Positions 15,235-28,423 of a stretch of 64,000 nt of DNA are shown piece after piece; position 1 is the first letter of the stretch; each line of letters opens with the position of its first letter. Below the pieces are notes generated by a model. The model did not search any database and was not told where the DNA came from. It saw only the letters and a program-made list of their open reading frames with translations. Where the stretch lies: the NCBI GenBank assembly GCA_964247055.1, contig OZ176060.1, forward strand, positions 992,001-1,056,000. The letters run 5' to 3'. This stretch comes from Paragordius varius. Taxonomy: Eukaryota > Nematomorpha. The position numbers and the translations under genes are program-made.

Positions 15235-15236
15235 TA

Positions 15237-16121
15237 TTGATTCTAAAACTACACACTTTTTTTCTTGATAAATCTCTGTTAATAGAAATTTCAAGTAAAA
15301 ACTCGAAAAAATTGAGTAAAAGGAAACAATCTAATTAAAATTTATAATAATCTAATTGAAATTGTTAATAATTTTTCGTAATAAATCTTTTTTGGGCTCT
15401 AACAGCTTATCAATATTAAAGCGAGTATATACTTAATTACTCAAGTAAAAGTAAGGTTTTTTGAATATCAATTATTTCTGTGGCTACCTTGCTCGAGTTA
15501 GAACGAGAATTGAAAATTTTAAAATGAAAATCTCGAAAAAAATAAAAGGAAACAATCTAAATGAAATTGATAATAAAAATAATATTATTCTTTTAAATAA
15601 AGACTTTTATCTTAATAAATCTCTTTTTTAAGGCTTTCAATATTACAGCGAGTATATACTTAATTACTCAAGTTATTTTTAAAAAAAATAGATTTTTTTG
15701 AATCTCAATTATTCCTGTGGACCTTTGAAATTTCAAATAAAAACTTAAAAATTAATAAAAAAGTAAAAGGAAATAATCTAGAAATTGAAATTGTTAATTT
15801 TAATAAAAATATTATTCTCTAAAACAAAACACTTTTTTTCTTGATAAATTCCTTATTTACTTAAAAGCTTCTTAATATTACAGCGAGTATATACTACATT
15901 ACTCAAGTATTTTAAAAACAAAGACTTTTATTTTAATAGAAATTCAAAAAAATTTAAAAAAAGTAGTAAAAGGAAAAAATCTAATTATGATAATAAATAT
16001 AATATTATTCTTTAAATAAAGATTTTTTTTGATAAATCTTTAGAATTTCAAATAAAAACTCGAAAAAAATAAGTAAAAGGAAATAATCTAGAAATTGAAA
16101 TTGATAATAAAAATAATATTA
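15237..16121. repeat. Satellite family B, block 3
   Basis: Short block of about four to five B units between two C elements. It begins with the core-less variant (AAATCTCTGTTAATAG) and includes two long-type units near 15480 and 15700. Its last unit ends in GATAATAAAAATAATATTA, immediately left of the next C element. Confidence 0.85.
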
Positions 16122-16123
16122 TA

Positions 16124-17063
16124 CGGTAAAAATTTAATATTTTAAGGAAAAAACGTAAAAATATAAAAACAATATTTTATGTAAAAGACAACCATACTTT
16201 TAAAATTTTTATTTTTATATATATATACCATTTACAGTTCAAATTCACCCTTGAACAATTCAAATTTAAAACAATTAAAATTTACCCTAAAAAGAAATTA
16301 TGTGTTTTAGAAACAAATATAACTTATTAATTATATTAAATAAATCTGTATGGCATAGTTTATTATTTTTTCAGTATTATTTTTATTTAAAACAAAATTT
16401 TTATTTTTTAAAAATATATTAAAATATAGGTAATTTTTTATCTTTTGAAAAAACATATATTTTATTTGAGGATGAATTTGAATTGTTTAAGGGTGAATTT
16501 GAATTTTAATGGTATATAAATCAAGTATATAAAAATTTTTATTTTTTAAAAATATATTTAAAATATAGGTAATTTTTTATCTTTTGAAAAAACATATATT
16601 TTATTTAAGGGTGAATTTGAATTGTTTAAGGGTGAATTTGAATTCTAATGGTATATAAATTAAGTATATTCAAAATTTTTATTTTATAAAAATATATTAA
16701 AATATATGTAATTTTTTTATCTTTTGAAATAAAAAATTTTATTTAAGGGTGAATTTGAATTATAATGGTATATAAATTATAGAGAAATTTTTATTTATAA
16801 AAATATATTAAAATATAGGTAATTTTTTATCTTTTGAAAAAACATATATTTTTATTTGAGGGTGAATTTGAATTGTTAAAGGGTGAATTTGAATTGTAAT
16901 GGTATATAAATCAAGTATATAGAAATTTTTATTTTCTAATATTAAAATAAGTATTTTACATTGTAATCAAATGTTTTTATAAAAGAAATAAAAAAAGTAT
17001 GGTTGTTTTTTGAAAAAAAATATATTTTTACATTTTATCCGTATAAATTCACAGTTTTCACTG
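16124..17063. mobile_element. Element C, copy 3 (940 bp)
   Basis: Left end CGGTAAAAATTTAATATT and right end CACAGTTTTCACTG, TA on both sides. After the core (TGGCATAGTTTATTATTTTT) come about four subunits, each containing ATATTAAAATATAGGTAATT and one or two GGGTGAATTTGAATT motifs. The left arm carries the same motif inverted (TTCAAATTCACCCTTGAAC), so the interior as well as the ends can pair. Confidence 0.75.
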
Positions 17064-17065
17064 TA

Positions 17066-19395
17066 TTGGTTTTCTAAAACAAAACACTTTTTTTCTTGAT
17101 AAATCTTTTTAAATAGTATTTCAAGTAAAAACTCGAAAAAATAAAGTAAAAGGAAACAATCTAGAAATCGAAATTGTTGATAATAAAAATAATATTATTC
17201 TCTAAAACAACATACTTTTTTTCTTAAATTTTCTTTTATTTAAAAGCTTAATATTGAAGCGAGTATATACTACATTACTCAAGTATTTAAAGAAATAGAA
17301 AGTAATAAAGGTGGATTTCCTTTAAAATTTCAAATGAAAACTTTTAAAATTAAAAAGTATAAGGAAATAATCTAGAAATCGAAATTGTAAATAATAATAA
17401 TAAATATAATATTATTCTCTAAAACAAGACACTTTTTCTTAATAAATCTCTTTTACTTAAAAGCTTCTTAATATTACAGCGAGTATAAACTTAATTATTC
17501 AAGTATTTTAAGACAAAAACTCGAAAAAAAATAAGTAAAAGGAAACAATCTAATTGAAATTAATAATAATAATAATAAAATCTATGTTTCAGCGAGTATA
17601 TACTTAATTTCTCAAGTATTTTAAAAGATAAAGAAAGAAATCGTTAATCTAAAATATTTCTGTGAATTCCCTTTGAAATTCCAAAAAAAACTTTTAAAAT
17701 TAAAAAAAAAATAATCTAAAAATCGAAATTGTCAATTATAATAATAATTAATTATTCTCTAAAACAACACACTTTTTTCTTGATAAATCGCTTTTTCTCA
17801 AAAGCTTATCAATATTACAGCGAGTATATACTTAATTACTCAAGATTTTAAAAGCAAGGTTTTTAAATTTCAACAAATAAAAATTTCAAATAAAAAACTC
17901 GTAAATTAAAAAAAAGTTAAAGGAAACAATATAGAAATTGAAATTGATAATAAAATAATAATATTATTCTTTAAATAAAGTTTTTTTTTATAAATTTTCT
18001 TTTACTTAAAAGCTTCTTAATATTAAAGCGAGTATATACTTAATTACTCAAGTATTTTAAAACAAAAATTTGAAAAAATTAAGTAAAAAGAAATAATTTA
18101 ATTAAGATTGATAATAATAATATTATTCTTTAAATTAAGAACCTTTTTTTATAAATCTCTATAGATAGAAATTTTAAATGAAAAAACTCGAAAAAATAAG
18201 TAAAAGGAAATAATCTAAAAATTGAAATTGATGATAATATATTATTATTTATAATAAATACTTTTTTTTAATAAATCTCTTTTACTTAAAAGCTTCTTAA
18301 TATTACAGCGAGTATATACTACATTACTCAAGTATTTTAAGAGAAATAGATTTTTATTATAAAAGAAATTCAAAAAAACTCGAAAAAATAAGTAAAAGGA
18401 ATAATCTAAAAATAATTGATAATAAATAAAATTATTATTATCTATAAATAAAGACTTTTTTTCTTAATAAATCTCTGTAGATAGAAATTTTAAATAAAAA
18501 CTTGAATAAATAAGTAAAAGGAAATAATCTAGAAATCGAAATTGTTGATAAATATAATATTATTCTTTAAATAAAGGTTTTTTCTTAATATATATCTGTA
18601 GATAGAAATTTATTATAATTCTTGAAAAATTGAGTAAAAAGAAAAAATCTAAAAATAAAAATTGTTGATTATACTATACAGTAAAAATATTATTATTATC
18701 TATAATAAACACTTTTTTCTTAATAAATCTCTTTTACTTAAAAGCTTTTTAATATTACAGCGAGTATATACTACATTACTCAAGTATTTTAAGAGAAATA
18801 GATTTTTATTATAAAAGAAATTCAAAAAAACTCGAAAAAATAAGTAAAAGGAATAATCTAAAAATAATTGATAATAAATAAAATTATTATTATCTATAAA
18901 TAAAGACTTTTTTTCTTAATAAATCTCTGTAGATAGAAATTTTAAATAAAAACTTGAATAAATAAGTAAAAGGAAATAATCTAGAAATCGAAATTGTTGA
19001 TAAATATAATATTATTCTTTAAATAAAGGTTTTTTCTTAATATATATCTGAAGATAGAAATTTATTATAATTCTTGAAAAATTGAGTAAAAAGAAAAAAT
19101 CTAAAAATAAAAATTGTTGATTATACTATACAGTAAAAATATTATTATTATCTATAATAAACACTTTTTTCTTAATAAATCTCTTTTACTTAAAAGCTTT
19201 TTAATATTACAGCGAGTATATACTACATTACTCAATTTTTTAAAAGACAAAAATTCGAAAAAAAGTAGTAAAAGGAAATAATCTAAAAATTGAATTGATA
19301 ATAAAAAATAATATTATTCTCTAAAACAAAACACTTTTTTTCTTAGAAAATCTCTTTTACTCAAAAGATTGTTAATCTTAAAGCGAGTATATACT
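17066..19395. repeat. Satellite family B, block 4
   Basis: About ten B units between C copy 3 and the second family A block. It contains an AAT-coupled deleted unit near 17570 and a near-perfect 452-bp duplication (listed separately). The last recognisable core (CTTAAAGCGAGTATATAC) is near 19377, and family A motifs take over at about 19410-19440. Confidence 0.85.
18298..19237. repeat. Near-identical 452-bp tandem duplication
   Basis: The sequence from about 18298 recurs with an offset of 452 bp and starts a third time for about 35-90 bp before diverging. GAGAAATAGA lies at 18341 and 18793; CAGTAAAAAT lies at 18679 and 19131. By eye the copies differ at a single base (TCTGTAG versus TCTGAAG). 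Each copy contains a 10-12 base stub of the left end of element C (ACTATACAGTAAAAAT) with no element after it. Neighbouring B units are far more diverged, so this duplication is recent or an assembly artefact. Confidence 0.85.
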
Positions 19396-22300
19396 TTTTA
19401 TAAATATTTTAAAAGCAAGGTTTTATTGAATTATCTAAAACAAAGAAATCTCAAAAACTAAAATTATTTTGTTGAATAATAAATTTTCTTTTAAAAATGC
19501 TTTTTTAAATGCAAAACGTTTTGATTTTTAAATAAAAAGGTTTTTTTGACATGAAAATCTACTGAATAATAGCTAATATAAAATTTCATATTTCAAAAAT
19601 AAATTCCATCTTTTAAATTTAAAAGAAGAATTTAAAACAAAAATTCTAGAAAATTAAATCAATTCTTGTTAAAATAATAAATTTTCAAAAATAAATGAAT
19701 TTATTTAAAAAAAATGCTCTTTTAAATGCAAAACGTTTTGATTGATTGGGAAAAAGGTTTTTTTGAATGGAAAATTACCAAATAATAGATAATATAAAAT
19801 CTCATAAATTTTCAAAATAAATTCCATCTTTAAGAAGAATTATTTAAAACAAAAAAATTTTGAAAACTAAAATTATTTCTTGTTAAATGAAAAAATTTTT
19901 TTAAAAAAAATGCTCTTTTAAATTTAAAAGAAGAATTATTTATAAAAACGATTTTTTTGACTGGAAAATTACCAAAAAATAAAAATGAAATTTAAATTTA
20001 TAAATTCCATCTTTTAAATTTAAAAGAAGAATTATCGAAAACAAAGAGTTTTCAAAATCTAAAATCATTTCTTGAGAATAAATTTTTGTTTTAAAAATAA
20101 ATTTTTCTTTTAAAATCTCTCTAATGATTAATAAAAAGTTTTTTGATTGGAAAATTACCAAATAATAGCTAATATGAAATCTCATAAACTTATAAAAATA
20201 AATTCCATCTTTTAAATTTAAAAGAAGAATTATTTAAAATAAAGAGGTCTTCAAAAACTAAAATCATTTCTTGTTAAATTAATAATAAATAAATAAATTT
20301 TTTTAAAATATCCAAAAATTCAAAACGTTTTAATTTATTAATAAAAATATTACATCTTTAAAAGAATTATTTATAAAACAAGAAAATTAAATTATTTATT
20401 GTTGAAAGAATAAATTTTCAAAAATATTCCATCTTTTAAATCTAAAAGAAGAATTATCTAAAACAAAGAATTTTTAAAAATTACCAAATAATAGATATTT
20501 TACAAAATTTCAAAAATAAATTCCATCTTTAAGAATTAAAAGAAAAATTATCTTAAAAGAGGTCTCGAAAACTAAAAGATTTTTTTTGATTGGAAAATTA
20601 CCAAATAATAGATATTTTACAAAATTTCAATAATAAATTCCATCTTTAAGAAGAATTATTTATAAAACTCGAAAATAAAAGGTTTTTTTGACAGGAAAAT
20701 TACTAAATAATATGAAATTAATAAATTTTTCTTTTAAATTTAAAAGAAAATTATCTAAAACAAAGAAATACTTTAGAAAATTTAAAATCATTTCTTGTTG
20801 AAAAAAATATTTTTTTTAAAAATGCTTTTTTAATTCTAAGAAGAATTATTTAAAACAAAGAGATCTAGAAAACTAAAATCATATCTTGTTAAATGAATAA
20901 TTTTTTCATAAATAAATTTCTTTAAAAAAATCCAAAAATAAACGTTTTATTTGATTAATAAAAGGTTTTTATGACTGAAAAATTATCAAATAATAGTTAA
21001 TATGAAATATCACAAATTTTCAAAAATATTCCTTAAATCATATCTAAAACAAATAGGTTTTCAAAACTAAAATCATTTCTCGTTATATGAATAAATTTTT
21101 CTTTTATAAAAAGTTCTTTTAAAAATATTCCATCTTTGTAAGTCGAATTATTTAAAAAGTTATAATTATTAATTAAAACGATTTTTTGATTGATGAAATC
21201 TACCAAATAATATGAAATCTCATATTTTTAATAATAAATTCCATATTTTTAAAATCTCAGAAGATTATCTAAAACAACTCGAAAACTAAAATCAGTTCTT
21301 GTTAAATTAATAATTTATTTAAAATAAATAATCTTTTAAAAAATTCAAAAATTCAAAAATGTAATGATTAATAAAAAAGTTTTTTTGACTTGAAATTACC
21401 AAATAATAGATTTCAAATCTGATAAATTTCAAAAATATTTATTCCATCTTTTAAATCTAAGAAGAATTATCTAAAAAAAAATAAAATTAATTCTAATTTT
21501 TTTAAATAAATTCCATCTTTGAGAATTATTTATAAACTAAGAAAACTCTAGAAAATTTAATCAATTCTTTTTATAAAAAATTTTTTTGATTAATGAAAAT
21601 TACCAAATAATATTTATTTTACAAAATTTTAAAAATATTCCATCTTTTAAATTTAAAAGAAGAATTATCTAAAACAAAGAGGTCTAAAAAATTAAAATCA
21701 TTAATGATTTTTTTAAAAAAATGTAAAAAGTTTGATTTATTAATAAAAAGTTTTTTTGATTAGAAAATTACCAAATAATAGATATTTTACAATATTTCAA
21801 AAATAAATTCCATCTTTAAGAAGAATTACTTATAAAACTCGAAAATAAAAATCATTTCTTGTTAAATAAATAAATTTCTTTAAAAAAATCCAAAAATAAA
21901 CGTTTTAATTGATTATAAAAAAGTTTTTTTATTGGAAAATTACCAAATAATAGCTAATATAAAATCTCACAAATTTTCAAATATTTATTCCATCTTTAAG
22001 AAGAATTATTTATAAAACTCAAAAATAAAAATCATTTCTTGTTAAATAAAATAATTTTTTTAAAAATAAATTTCATCTTTAAGAAGAATTATTTATAAAA
22101 CTCAAAAATAAAAAAGTTTTTTTGTAAAATAAATAAATTTTTCTTTTAAAATGCTCTTTTAAAATGAAAAATGTTTTGATTTATTAATAAAAAGTTTTAT
22201 TTGACTGGAAAATCTACCAAATAATATGAAATCTTACAAATTTTCAAAAATATTTATTCCATTTTTTAAATCTAAGAAGAATTATTTAAAACAAAGAAAT

Positions 22301-23505
22301 CTCGAAAAAACTAAAATCAATTCTTGTTGAATAAATAAATTTTTCTTTTAAAAATGCTCTTTTAAATGTAAAAACGCTTTGGTTTTTAAATAAAAAGGTT
22401 TTTTTGACTGAAAAATTACCAAATAATAGATATTTTACAAAATTTCAAAAATAAATTCCATCTTTAAGATGAATTATTAATAAAACTTAAAAATAAAAGG
22501 TTTTTTTTGATTAATGAAAATTACCAAATAATAGCTAATTATGAAATCTAACAAATTTTCAAAAATAAATTCCATCTTTTAAATCTAAGAAGAATTATTT
22601 AAAACAAAAAGAAGTCTCAAAAATTAAAATCATTTCTTGTTAAATAAATGATTTCTTTAAAAAATAATTTTTTCTTTTAAAAAAATGCTCTTTTAAATTT
22701 AAAAGAAGAATTTATCTAAAATAAGGAAATTCTCTAGAAAATTTAATAATTTTTTGTTAAAAAAATAATTTTTTTAAAAAAATCCAAAAATAATCTTTAT
22801 AAAACTCGAAAATAAAAAAGTTTTTTTTTGATTGTTGAAAATTACCAAATAATAGCTAATATGAAATCTCATAAACTTTTAAAAATATTTATTCCATCTT
22901 TTAAATTTAAAAGAAGAATTATCTAAAACAAAGAGGTCTCAAAAACTAAAATCATTTCTTGTTTATTAAATAATTTTTTCTTTTAAAAAAATCCAAAAAT
23001 AATCTTTATAATAGTTAATAAAAGGTTTTTTTATTAATAAAAAGTTTTTTTAACTGAAAAATTACCAAATAATAGCTAATATGAAATCTTACAAAATTTT
23101 CAAAAATAAATTCCATCTTTAAGAAGAATTATTTATAAAACTCAAAAATAAAAAAATTTTTATGACTGGAAAATTACCAAATAATAGATATTTTATAAAA
23201 TTTCAAAAATAAATTCCATCTTTAAGAAGAAATATTTATAAAACTCAAAAATAAAAAAGTTTTTTTGATTGATGAAAATTACCAAATAATAGCTAATATG
23301 AAATCTTACAAATTTTCAAAAAAATGTTCCATCTTTTAAATTTAAAAGAAGAATTATCTAAAACAAAGAGGTCTTCAAAAACTAAAATCAATTCTTGTTT
23401 AATTAATAAACTTTTTTAAAAATAAATAAATTTTCAAAAAAATGTTTTAAAGAATTATTTATAAAACTCGAAAATAAAAAAGTTTTTTTATTGGAAAATT
23501 ACCAA
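19396..23505. repeat. Satellite family A, second block
   Basis: Same family as 1-3420, in the same orientation: TTCCATCTTTAAGAAGAATT, then AAAACTCGAAAATAAAA, then ATTACCAAATAATAG recur throughout, with long-type units carrying TGCAAAACGTTTTGATT (near 19510 and 19725). It sits between two B blocks. The right junction is abrupt: an A unit breaks off after AAAATTACCAAG at about 23505 and continues as B sequence (TTTTCTTTTACTTAAAAGC). Confidence 0.85.
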
Positions 23506-26500
23506 GATTTTTTTATAAATTTTCTTTTACTTAAAAGCTTCTTAATATTACGAGTATAAACTTAATTATTCAAGTATTTTAAGAAAAAAAGAGGAAGGTT
23601 TTTTAAATATTCCTGTGGATTTCCTTTGAAATTTTAAGTAAAAACTTGAAAAAAATAAGTAAAAGGAAATAATCTAGAAATTGAAATTGATAATAAAAAT
23701 AATATTATTCTCTAAAACAACACACTTTTTTTCTTAAAAACTCTTTTACTTAAAAGCTTCTTAATATTACAGCGAGTATATACTACTACTCAAGTATTTT
23801 AAAAAGGTTTTATTCTAATTGAAATTCAAATTAAAAACTCGAAAAAAATAAGTAAAAAGAAATAATCTAGAAATTAAAATTTTAATAAAATTATTATTCT
23901 CTAAAACAACAGACTTTTTTCTTAATAAATCTCTTTAACTTAAAAGCTTTTCAATATTACAGCGAGTATATACTACATTACTCAAGTATTTTAAAAACAA
24001 AGACTTTTATTCTAATAGAAAAAATGAAAAACTTGAAAAAAAAAAGTAAAAGGAAAAAATCAATCTAATTAAAATTCAAAATAATAATAATATAATTATC
24101 TAAAATAACTTTTATTCTTAATAAATCTCTTTTACTTTAAAGCTTATCAATAATACAGCGAGTATATACTACATTACTCAAATATTTTAAAAGCAAAGAC
24201 TTTTATTCTAAAATATTCCTGTGGCTACCTTGTTTATAGAGCGAATATATTAAAATTATAAAACTCGAAAAAAATAAGTAAAAGGAATAATCTAGAAATT
24301 AAAATTGATAATAAATATAATATTATTCTCTAAAATAAAGACTTTTTTCTGGATAAATTTCTTTTACTTAAAAGCTTCTTAATATTGGAGCGAGTATAAA
24401 CTTAAATACTCAAGTATTTTAAAATCAAGGTTTTTTGAATATCAATTATTTCTGTGGCTCTCAAATATAAATTTCAAGTAAAAACTCGAAAAAAATAAGT
24501 AAAAAGAAATAATCTAGAAATTGAAATTGATAATAAATATAATATTATTCTTAAATAAACACCTTTTTTTAATAAATCCCTTTTACTTACAGCGAGTATA
24601 TACTACATTACTCAAGTATTTTAAGACAAAGACTTTTATTTTAATAGAAATTTTAAATGAAAAACTTGAAAAAAATAAGTAAAAGGAAACAGTCTAATTA
24701 AAATTGATAATAATAAAATATTATTCTCTAAAATAAAGTTTATTTTTATAAATTTTCTTTTACTTAAAAGCTTCAGCGAGTATTAACTTAATTACTCAAG
24801 TATTTTAAAAGCAAGGTTTTGCTGAATCTTAATTATTCCAGTGGCTTCCTTGCTCGAGTTAAAGCGAGAAATAGTAATTTCAAGTAAAAACTCGAAAAAA
24901 ATAAGTTAAAGGAGATAATCAAGAAATTGAAATTTTTAACAAATATAATGTTATTAATGTCTAAAACAAAACGCTTTTTTTTGGATAAATCTCTTTTTCT
25001 TAAAAACTTAAAAATATTAAAGCGAGTATATACTACATTACTCGAGATTTTAATATAGAAAGTTTTTTTGAATCTTAATAGAAATTTCAAATAAAACTCG
25101 AAAAAATTAAGTAAAAGGAAACAATCTAATTAAAATTCATAATTATAATAATATTCTTTTTTAAAATAACGATTTTTTTAATAAATCTCTTTTACTTAAA
25201 AGCTTATTAATATTAAAGCGAGTATATACTTAATTAAAAAGTATTTTAAGACAAAAATTCGAAAATTAAAAAGTAAAAGGAAATAATCTAATTGAAATTT
25301 ATAATAAATATAATATTATTCTTTAAAATAAACACTTTTTACTTAATAAATCTCTAATTAAAAGCTTAACAAAATTAAAGCGAGTATATACTACATTACT
25401 CAAGTATTTTAATGGAAAGAGGTTTTTATAAAATATTCCTGTGGCTTCCTTGCTCGAGTGAGAACAAGAAATAAAAATTTAAAGTAAAAACTCGAAAAAA
25501 ATTAAGTAAAGGAAACAATCTAGAAATTGAAATTGATAATAAAAATATTCTTTAAAATAAAGATTTTTTTTATAAATTTTCTTTTCCTCTAAAAGCTTAT
25601 TAATATTACAGCGAGTATATACTTATTTACTTAAGTTCTTTAAAAGCAAAGTTTTTTTAATCTTAAATATTCATCTGGCTTCCTTGCTTGAGTGAGGGCG
25701 AAAAATAAAAATTTCAAGTAAAAAACTCGAAAAAAATAAGTTAAAGGAAATAATTTAGAAATAGAAATTATGATTGAAATAATAATATTATTAATCTCTA
25801 AAACAAAACGCTTTTTTTGGATAAATCTCTCTTTTACTTAAAAGCTTCTTAATATTACAGCGAGTATATACAACATTACTCAAGTATTTCAAATGAAAAC
25901 TTGGAAAAAAAATAAGTAAAAGGAAAAACTCGAAAATAAAAAAAGTAAAAGTAAATAATCTAGAAATTGAAATTGTTAATTATAATAAAAATATTATTCT
26001 CTAAAACAAAACACTTTTTTTCTTAATTAATCTCTTTTACTTAAAAGCTTCTTAATATTACAGCGAGTATATACTACATTACTCAAGTATTTAGGGAGAA
26101 AGAGAGTAAGAGATTTTTTAAAATATTCCTGTGGATTTCCTTTGAAATTTTGAATGAAAAACTCGAAAAAATAAGTAAAAGGAAATAATCTAGAAATTAA
26201 ATAAATTGAAATTGATAATAAAAATAATATTATTCTCTAAAACAAGATACTTTTTTTCTGGATAAATCTGTATTTAAAAGCTAATTATTATTGCAGCGAG
26301 TATATACTTAACTCAAGATTTTAATACAGAAACTTGTAAAAATTGAGTAAAAGGAATAATCTAGAAATTAAAATTGATAATAATAGATATTATTAGAGTC
26401 TAAAATAAACACTATTTTTATTAATAAATCTCTTTTAGTAAAAGCTTGTTAATATTACAGCGAGTATTTACTACATTACTCAAGTATTTTAAAAGCAAAG

Positions 26501-27730
26501 ATTTTTATTCTAATAGAAATTCAAAAAAACTCGAAAAAAATAAGTAAAAGGAAACAATCTAGAAATTGAAATTCATAATATATATAATATTATTCTTTTA
26601 AATAAAGTTTTTCTTGATAAATCTCTTTTACTTAAAAGCTTATCAATATTAAAGCGAGTATAAACTTAATTACTTAAGTATTTTAAGAGAAATAGAAAAT
26701 AAGGTTTTTTGAATATCAATTACGAGTATCAACGAGAATAATATTTTTCAAGTAAAAACTCGAAAAAAATAAGTATAAGTATATAATATAGAAATTAAAA
26801 TTGTTAATTATAAAAATAATATTATTCTATAAAATAAACACTTTTTTTCTTGATAAATCTCTTTTAGTAAAAGCTTTTTAATATTACAGCGAGTATATAC
26901 TACATTACTCAATTTTAAGGTAAAAACTCGAAAATAAAAAGGAAATCATCTAATTAAAATTGAAATTGTTAATTATAATAAAATATTATTCTTTAAAACA
27001 AAACACTTTTTTTTTCTTGATAAATCTCTATAGATAGTAATTTCAAACTAAAATATCGAATAAAAATAAGTAAAAGGAAATAATCAAATTAAAATTTATA
27101 ATAATCTAATTGAAATTGTTAATAAACACTTTTTTCTTAATAAATTTCTTTAACTTAAAAGCTTAACAATATTAAAGCGAGTATATACTACATTACTCAA
27201 GGTTTTAAAAGACTTTTATTCTAAAAGAAATTCAAAAAATTAAAAAAAAATCTTAAAAGGAAAGAATCTAATTAAAATTGATAATAATAATAATATTATT
27301 CTTTAAAACAGCACTCTTTTTTTTTCTATTCTCTTTTACTTAAAAGCTTCTTAATATTACAGCGAGTATTTACTACATTACTCAAGTATTTTAAGACAAA
27401 ATTTCGAAAAAGGTTTTTTTAATCTAAAATATTCCTGTGGATTTCCTTTAAAATTCGAAATTTCAAAAAAATAAAAAAATAAGTAAAAGGAAACAATTTA
27501 GAAATTTAATATGCAAATTTTAATAATAATAATTTATTCTCTAAAACAAAACACTTTTTTCTTAAAAAATCTCTTTTACTTAAAAGCTTCTTAATATTAA
27601 AGCGAGTATAAACTTAATTACTTAAGTATTTTAAGAACAAAGACTTTTATTCTAATAAAAATTTCAAATGAAAACTCGAAAAAAATAAGTAAAAGAAATA
27701 ATCTAGAAATTGAAATTGTTGATAATACTA
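23506..27730. repeat. Satellite family B, block 5
   Basis: About twenty B units. Several are the long type with CTTGCTCGAG (near 24850, 25450 and 25690). Some cores are degraded (for example ATTGGAGCGAG near 24386 and ATTGCAGCGAG near 26289). The 85-codon open frame on the minus strand at 24833-25090 spans two units and is not considered a gene. Confidence 0.87.
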
Positions 27731-27732
27731 TA

Positions 27733-28421
27733 CAGTAAAAATTAAATTCTATGGAAAAAAAACGTAAAAATATAAAAACAAATATTTAAAAGACAACCAT
27801 ACTTTTAAAATTTTTATTTTTATAAATATTTATACCATTTACAGTTATTCACCCTTGAACAATTAAAATTTACCCTTAAACAATTAAAATTTACCCTAAA
27901 AAGAAATTATGTTGTTTTAGAAACAAATATAACTTATTAATTTTATATGAAATATATCTTTATGGCGCATAGTTTATTATTTTTATTTAAAACAAAATTT
28001 TTATTTTTTAAAAATATATATTAAAATATAGGTAATTTTTTATCTTTTGAAAAAACATATATTTTATTTAAGGGTGAATTTGAATTGTTCAAGGGAGAAT
28101 TTGAATTTAAATGGTATATAAATCAAGTATTATATAGAAATTTTTATTTTTTAAAAATATATTAAAATATAGGTAATTTTTTTAATCTTAAAAAACATAT
28201 ATTTTATTTTAGGATGAATTTGAATTGTTCAAGGGTGAATTTGAATTGTAATGGTATATAAATCAAGTATATAGAAATTTTTATTGGTAAATCAATCAAA
28301 TATGATTTTTACCTTTGTAATTAAATGTTTTTTATAAAAGAAATAAAAAAAAGTATGGTTGTTTTTTGAAAAAAAAATATATTTTTAACATTTTGTCCGT
28401 ATAAATTCACAGTTTTCACTG
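27733..28421. mobile_element. Element C, copy 4 (689 bp)
   Basis: Starts CAGTAAAAATTAAATTC and ends CACAGTTTTCACTG, with TA flanks. It has the complete central core with the GGCGCATAGTTTATTATT form, followed by two subunits. It is one of the tidiest copies and suits use as a reference: arm, core, two subunits, arm. Confidence 0.78.
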
Positions 28422-28423
28422 TA

